64,000 nucleotides of DNA from Amorphoplanes digitatis (GTDB taxonomy: Bacteria; Actinomycetota; Actinomycetes; Mycobacteriales; Micromonosporaceae). This document shows positions 60,589-64,000 of this stretch, piece after piece (positions within the stretch are counted from its first letter, which is position 1; every line of letters starts with the position of its first letter). The position numbers and the translations under genes were made by a program. The notes under the pieces were generated by a model. It saw nothing but the letters and a program-made list of their open reading frames with translations. It was not told the DNA's origin and did no database searches. The DNA lies in NCBI RefSeq assembly GCF_014205335.1, contig NZ_JACHNH010000001.1, positions 4,272,501 to 4,336,500 on the forward strand, in the 5' to 3' direction.

Positions 60589-61410
60589 GTGGGACGACGT
60601 CTGATCATCAACTGCGACGACTTCGGCATGTACCCGGCGGTCAACGCGGGCGTGCTGAGCGCCCTCGAGGAGGGCATCGCGAGCTCGTGCAGCCTGATGC
60701 CGCCGTGCCCGGCCGCGCTCGAGGCGATGTCGCTGCTGCGGGACCGCCCGCACCTGCCGTTCGGCATACACCTGACCCTGTTCTGCGACACGCCGGCGTA
60801 CCGCTGGGGCCCGCTGACCGCGCGGGCCCGGGTGCCGTCGCTGCTCGACGGCGCGGGGGAGTTCTTCGCTCCGGACCGGGTGCCGGCGCTGCTCGCGCAG
60901 GCCCGCGCCGAGGAGGTCGCCGTCGAGTTCCGGGCACAGATCCGGGCGGTGCTCGACGCGGGGCTCAGCCCGACGCACCTGGACTGGCACTGCCTGGCCG
61001 ACGGCGGCCGCGAGGACCTCTTCGAGGTGACCCTGGCGCTCGCCGGCGAGCACGGCCTGGGCGTCCGCGCCTGGCTCGGCCCGGCCCGGCGGCGCCTGCG
61101 GCGCCTGGGCCGCCCGGTCACCGACCACGACTTCCTGGACAGCTTCCGGCTCGACCCCGAGACCAAGTTCCTCCGGTACGCCGAACTGCTGCGCGCGCTG
61201 CCCGAGGGCACCAGCGAGTGGGCCGTGCACCCGGGCCTGGCCGACGACGAAGCGCGCCGGATCGACCCGGGCTGGCGGGTTCGCGCCACCGACCATGATT
61301 TCCTGACATCTCCGGAAGCGGCCGCGCTGCTGGCCGCGGAGGACATCACCCTTGTCGATCATCGCTCGATAGTTACCGGTGGGGGAGACGACCGTCCTAA
61401 CGTTCGTTAA
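60589..61410 (+). CDS. ChbG/HpnK (YdjC) family deacetylase
   Basis: A 273-residue carbohydrate deacetylase-like protein. Metal-site motif NCDDFGMYPAVNAGVLSALEE, then FGIHLTLFC and the HLDWHCLADGG block, matching the family's D, H, H ligands. Related enzymes remove acetyl groups from chitooligosaccharides or hopanoid sugars. GTG at 60589 places the DDFG motif near residue 10 as expected. The stop codon overlaps an inverted repeat that precedes the acyl-CoA dehydrogenase gene. Confidence 0.88.
   Translation: MGRRLIINCDDFGMYPAVNAGVLSALEEGIASSCSLMPPCPAALEAMSLLRDRPHLPFGIHLTLFCDTPAYRWGPLTARARVPSLLDGAGEFFAPDRVPALLAQARAEEVAVEFRAQIRAVLDAGLSPTHLDWHCLADGGREDLFEVTLALAGEHGLGVRAWLGPARRRLRRLGRPVTDHDFLDSFRLDPETKFLRYAELLRALPEGTSEWAVHPGLADDEARRIDPGWRVRATDHDFLTSPEAAALLAAEDITLVDHRSIVTGGGDDRPNVR
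61398..61409. promoter_or_regulatory. TetR-like operator before acyl-CoA dehydrogenase
   Basis: TAACGTTCGTTA is an inverted repeat of TAACG around a TT centre, starting inside the deacetylase gene and ending 11 bases before the dehydrogenase start. The AACG..CGTT pattern resembles sites of TetR-type fatty-acid regulators. Confidence 0.45.
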
Positions 61411-61419
61411 GCTGAAGGG

Positions 61420-62562
61420 GTGACGGTCGAGCGGATCCTGCCAACGGACGAGGCGTACGAGTTGCTGGGCCTGACCCGGGAGATCGCCGCCGGCGAGCTC
61501 GCACCCCGGGTGGCCCGCTTCGAGGAGCGGGGCGAGTTCCCCCGCGAGGTGCTGCGCACCCTGGGCGGCGCCGGGCTGCTCGGCCTGCCCTACGCCGAGG
61601 CGGACGGCGGCGCCGGCCAGCCCTACGAGGTCTATCTCCAGGTCCTGGAGATCCTCGCGGGCTCGTGGCTGGCCATCGCCGAGGCGGTCAGCGTGCACAC
61701 CCTCTCCTGCTTCCCGACCGCCGCGTACGGCGGCGAGCGGCAGCGCAAGTCGCTGCCTGACATGCTCGGCGGCGACCTGCTCGGCGCCTACTGCCTCTCC
61801 GAGCCCCAGGGCGGCTCGGACGCCGCCGCCCTGACCACCCGGGCCGTGCGTGACGGCGAGGACTGGGTCGTCACCGGCACCAAGGCGTGGATCACCCACG
61901 GCGGGCAGGCCGACTTCTACAACATCTTCTGCCGCACGGGCGGCCCCGGCGCCGCCGGCATCTCCTGCGTGGTCGCCGACGCCGCCACGCCCGGGATCCT
62001 GCCGCAGACGCCCGAGCGCACGATGGGCCTGCGCTCCTCGGCGCCGGCGCAGATGGTCTTCGACGGCGTCCGGGTACCGGCCGACTGCCTGGTCGGCGAG
62101 GAGGGCTCCGGCTTCCGGATCGCCATGCAGGCGCTGGACGCGGGCCGGCTCGGCATCGCCGCCTGCGCGGTCGGGCTCGCGCAAGCCGCGGTCGACTACG
62201 CCGCCGGGTACGCCCGGGAGCGCGAGCAGTTCGGCCGGGCGATCGGCGAGTTCCAGGGCATCGGCTTCATGCTCGCCGACATGGCCACCCAGGTGTCCGC
62301 GGCCCGCGCCCTGATGCTGGCCGCCGCCCGCCTCAAGGACGCCGGGCGCCCGTTCTCCATCGAGGCCGCCAAGGCCAAGCTCTTCGCCACCGACGTCGCC
62401 ATGCGGGTGACCACCGACGCGATCCAGGTGCTCGGCGGGGCCGGATACGTCAGCGACCACCCGGTCGAGCGCTGGTTCCGCGAGGCCAAGGTGCTCCAGA
62501 TCGTCGAGGGCACCAACCAGATTCAGCGCCTGGTCATCAGCCGATCGCTGATCCGGGGCTGA
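61420..62562 (+). CDS. Acyl-CoA dehydrogenase
   Basis: A 380-residue flavoprotein. Motifs: YCLSEPQGGSDAAALTTRA (substrate and flavin), VTGTKAWITHGGQADFYNIF, the ERAFGR-type loop EREQFGRAIGEFQGIGFMLA, and catalytic Glu in IVEGTNQIQR near the end. It forms trans-2-enoyl-CoA during fatty or amino-acid degradation. GTG start. Followed by an Lrp-like gene at 44 bases. Chain-length or branched-chain specificity is not clear from sequence. Confidence 0.93.
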   Translation: MTVERILPTDEAYELLGLTREIAAGELAPRVARFEERGEFPREVLRTLGGAGLLGLPYAEADGGAGQPYEVYLQVLEILAGSWLAIAEAVSVHTLSCFPTAAYGGERQRKSLPDMLGGDLLGAYCLSEPQGGSDAAALTTRAVRDGEDWVVTGTKAWITHGGQADFYNIFCRTGGPGAAGISCVVADAATPGILPQTPERTMGLRSSAPAQMVFDGVRVPADCLVGEEGSGFRIAMQALDAGRLGIAACAVGLAQAAVDYAAGYAREREQFGRAIGEFQGIGFMLADMATQVSAARALMLAAARLKDAGRPFSIEAAKAKLFATDVAMRVTTDAIQVLGGAGYVSDHPVERWFREAKVLQIVEGTNQIQRLVISRSLIRG

Positions 62563-62605
62563 AACCGGGTCGGTGCCGGGGCCGCGCGCCCGGTAAGTTG
62601 ACGCC

Positions 62606-63055
62606 GTGGAAGAGATCGACCGGGCGATCGTCGGAGCCCTCACCGTGGACGGCAGGCTGTCCTACACCGATCTCGCCGAGCGGGTCGGCCTGAGCGTCTC
62701 CGCGGTCCACCAGCGGGTACGCCGGCTGGAGCAGCGCGGCGTGATCAGCGGCTACACGGCCAAGGTGTCCTACGAGGCGCTCGAGCTGCCGCTGACGGCG
62801 TTCGTGGCGATCCGCCCGTTCGACCCGTCGCAGCCCGACGACGCGCCCGAGCGGCTGGCGCACCTGGCCGAGATCGACTCGTGCTACTCGGTCGCGGGGG
62901 AGGACTTCTACCTGCTCATGGTCCGGGTGGCCAGCCCGGCGGACCTCGAGCGGCTGCTACAGGAGATCCGCACGGCGGCGAACGTCACCACCCGCACCAC
63001 GGTCGTGCTGAGCACCCCGTACGAGAACCGCCCGCCCCGCATCGAAGTGTCCTAG
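62606..63055 (+). CDS. Lrp/AsnC family transcriptional regulator
   Basis: A 149-residue Lrp-type regulator: winged helix DRAIVGALTVDGRLSYTDLA and GLSVSAVHQRVRRLEQRGVI, then the RAM ligand domain, seen in TAFVAIRPFDP and EIDSCYSVAGEDFYLLMVRV. It probably senses an amino acid. The convergent proline dehydrogenase-like gene ends 28 bases away; this pairing is common, with Lrp proteins activating proline catabolism, though promoters would have to be examined. Confidence 0.9.
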   Translation: MEEIDRAIVGALTVDGRLSYTDLAERVGLSVSAVHQRVRRLEQRGVISGYTAKVSYEALELPLTAFVAIRPFDPSQPDDAPERLAHLAEIDSCYSVAGEDFYLLMVRVASPADLERLLQEIRTAANVTTRTTVVLSTPYENRPPRIEVS

Positions 63056-63082
63056 GACGCCGTACGGGCAGTGGCCCGGCAC

Positions 63083-63982
63083 TCAGGCCGCGGCGTCGAC
63101 GACGGCCTGGAAGAGCCGGTTCGGGTCCTCCGCCAGGCGGTTGCAGACGTAGAGCCACCACTCGGTGCCGAAGACGACGTACTCGCGGGTGGGGTGCCCC
63201 CGCTCGGCCATCGCCGCGAGCCGGTCGGGCCCGAGCCCGAGCAGCGTCTCGAACTCCCACGGCGCGGCGGCGGACGGGTCGCCGAGCAGGTCGTCCACCG
63301 CGTGGATCAGGTCCCAGTCGTGCGTGGCGAACGAGCACAGGTGCGCCGAGCCCGCCAGCAGCTGCGCGTAGCGCAGGTAGGCGTCCGCAAGGACCTTGTC
63401 GTCACGCGCGTACGCGATGGTCTCCGGCTCGAGGAACGCACCCTTGACCAGGCGGATCCGGCCGGGGAGGGCGAGCAGGCCGGCCAGGTCCTCCGCGGTG
63501 CGGTGCAGCCGCGCCTGCACCGTGACGCCGACGTGGCCGAACCGCTCGCAGAGCCGGCGGTGCACGGCCAGGACCGCGTCGGTGCGCCCGGAGCCCTCCG
63601 CCGAGATGATCATCTCGCGCCCGGTGGCGGCGGTGGCCTCGGCGATGCGCGTGCCGTTCTCGAGGGCGAGGTCGTCGGAGATCGCCAGGCCGATGTGCGA
63701 CAGGTCGAGGGAGACCGAGCAGCCGGCCGGCAGCCGCCGGGCCAGGTCGACGAAGACGTCGGTCTCGCGGCCGGCCCGCTCGGGGTCACGGCAGCTCTCG
63801 CCCATGTACTCGGCGTTGGCCCGATGCCCCCGGCCGAGGACCTCGGCGACCCGGGCGAGTGCCTCGGCCGTCGTCTCACCGGCCACGTAACGGGCGGCCA
63901 CCTTACGGGCGAGGGGTCCGAGCACCGGGTCGCCGGGTATCCGCGCCTTCAGCTCCTCGTCGAGCGCCATCGTCCGCAACAC
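63083..63982 (-). CDS. Proline dehydrogenase family protein, atypical
   Basis: A 299-residue FAD-dependent TIM-barrel protein of the PRODH family: ARYVAGETTAEALARVAEVL, SLDLSHIGLAI, MIISAEGSGRTDAVL, LVKGAFLEPE (Lys contacts FAD), SFATHDWDLI and the C-terminal FGTEWWLYVCNRLAEDPNRL. Typical enzymes have two adjacent Arg in the last block (RRLAE) that hold the substrate carboxylate; here Asn-Arg replaces them. It would oxidise proline or a related amine to an imine. GTG 63982 gives the usual MLRTM start; ATG 63970 is the alternative. Confidence 0.85.
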   Translation of the reverse strand: MLRTMALDEELKARIPGDPVLGPLARKVAARYVAGETTAEALARVAEVLGRGHRANAEYMGESCRDPERAGRETDVFVDLARRLPAGCSVSLDLSHIGLAISDDLALENGTRIAEATAATGREMIISAEGSGRTDAVLAVHRRLCERFGHVGVTVQARLHRTAEDLAGLLALPGRIRLVKGAFLEPETIAYARDDKVLADAYLRYAQLLAGSAHLCSFATHDWDLIHAVDDLLGDPSAAAPWEFETLLGLGPDRLAAMAERGHPTREYVVFGTEWWLYVCNRLAEDPNRLFQAVVDAAA

Positions 63983-64000
63983 CTGTGCCGCCTGCCGGGG

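Overview
The window is very GC-rich, densely packed actinobacterial chromosome. Supporting signs are many GTG starts, ATGA/GTGA gene overlaps, ECF sigma factors, an NarL-type two-component pair, a large LAL-type LuxR regulator, secreted multi-domain carbohydrases with Pro/Thr linkers, and a DUF6343-like protein. The gene mix (PAS/GGDEF/EAL proteins, a CU044_5270-type protein beside an ECF sigma factor, LacI-type GAGAGCGCTCTC operators) suggests a Micromonosporaceae member such as Actinoplanes; this is inference, as there is no rRNA or other taxonomic marker. I see no tRNA, rRNA, CRISPR array, insertion sequence, phage genes or origin.

Layout. 0-8.4 kb: small metabolic and regulatory genes (a GNAT cut by the window edge, M20 peptidase, SRPBCC protein, ECF sigma plus CU044_5270-type membrane protein, nucleoside hydrolase, LLM oxidoreductase, TetR-PlsC pair, small DUF4177, VOC and YciI proteins). 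8.4-12 kb: a two-gene secreted carbohydrase operon (alginate-lyase-family protein, ricin-lectin beta-helix protein) behind LacI-type operators; the same operator recurs before a GH81 beta-1,3-glucanase at 51.5 kb. 12-16.7 kb: MerR regulator with a VIT/VWA protein, divergent from a PAS-GGDEF protein across a palindromic promoter. 16.7-27 kb: M6-like secreted peptidase, ABC-2 exporter, histidine kinase/response regulator, M19 dipeptidase, secreted HNH nuclease and several regulators. 27-34 kb: GGDEF-EAL protein, then a CDGSH protein, a haem-oxygenase-fold iron enzyme and a large catalase.

34-41 kb is a probable sugar-acid (oxidative pentose) locus: FAH-family dehydratase-like enzyme, aldehyde dehydrogenase and a coupled methyltransferase, divergent from an IclR regulator that precedes a sugar-binding lipoprotein and an unusual permease in which both ABC permease halves are fused in one chain. 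42.4-46.5 kb holds what I consider the least described unit: an ECF sigma factor, a lipoprotein, a transmembrane Ser/Thr kinase, a secreted protein and a membrane-anchored protein. The lipoprotein and the secreted protein share an unnamed roughly 80-residue domain, present in three copies. 46.5-64 kb: nitronate monooxygenase/AraC pair, P-loop kinase, GH81 enzyme, Bax-inhibitor-like protein, P450, a LAL regulator coupled by a TGATG junction to a 64-residue ORF, GNAT and serine hydrolase, 5'-3' exonuclease, ChbG deacetylase, acyl-CoA dehydrogenase, Lrp regulator and an atypical proline dehydrogenase.

Most transcription units are one to three genes. Several convergent pairs overlap at their 3' ends by 12-26 bases, and only two strong intrinsic-terminator-like hairpins are obvious. 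All identifications come from reading motifs; no database search was run.
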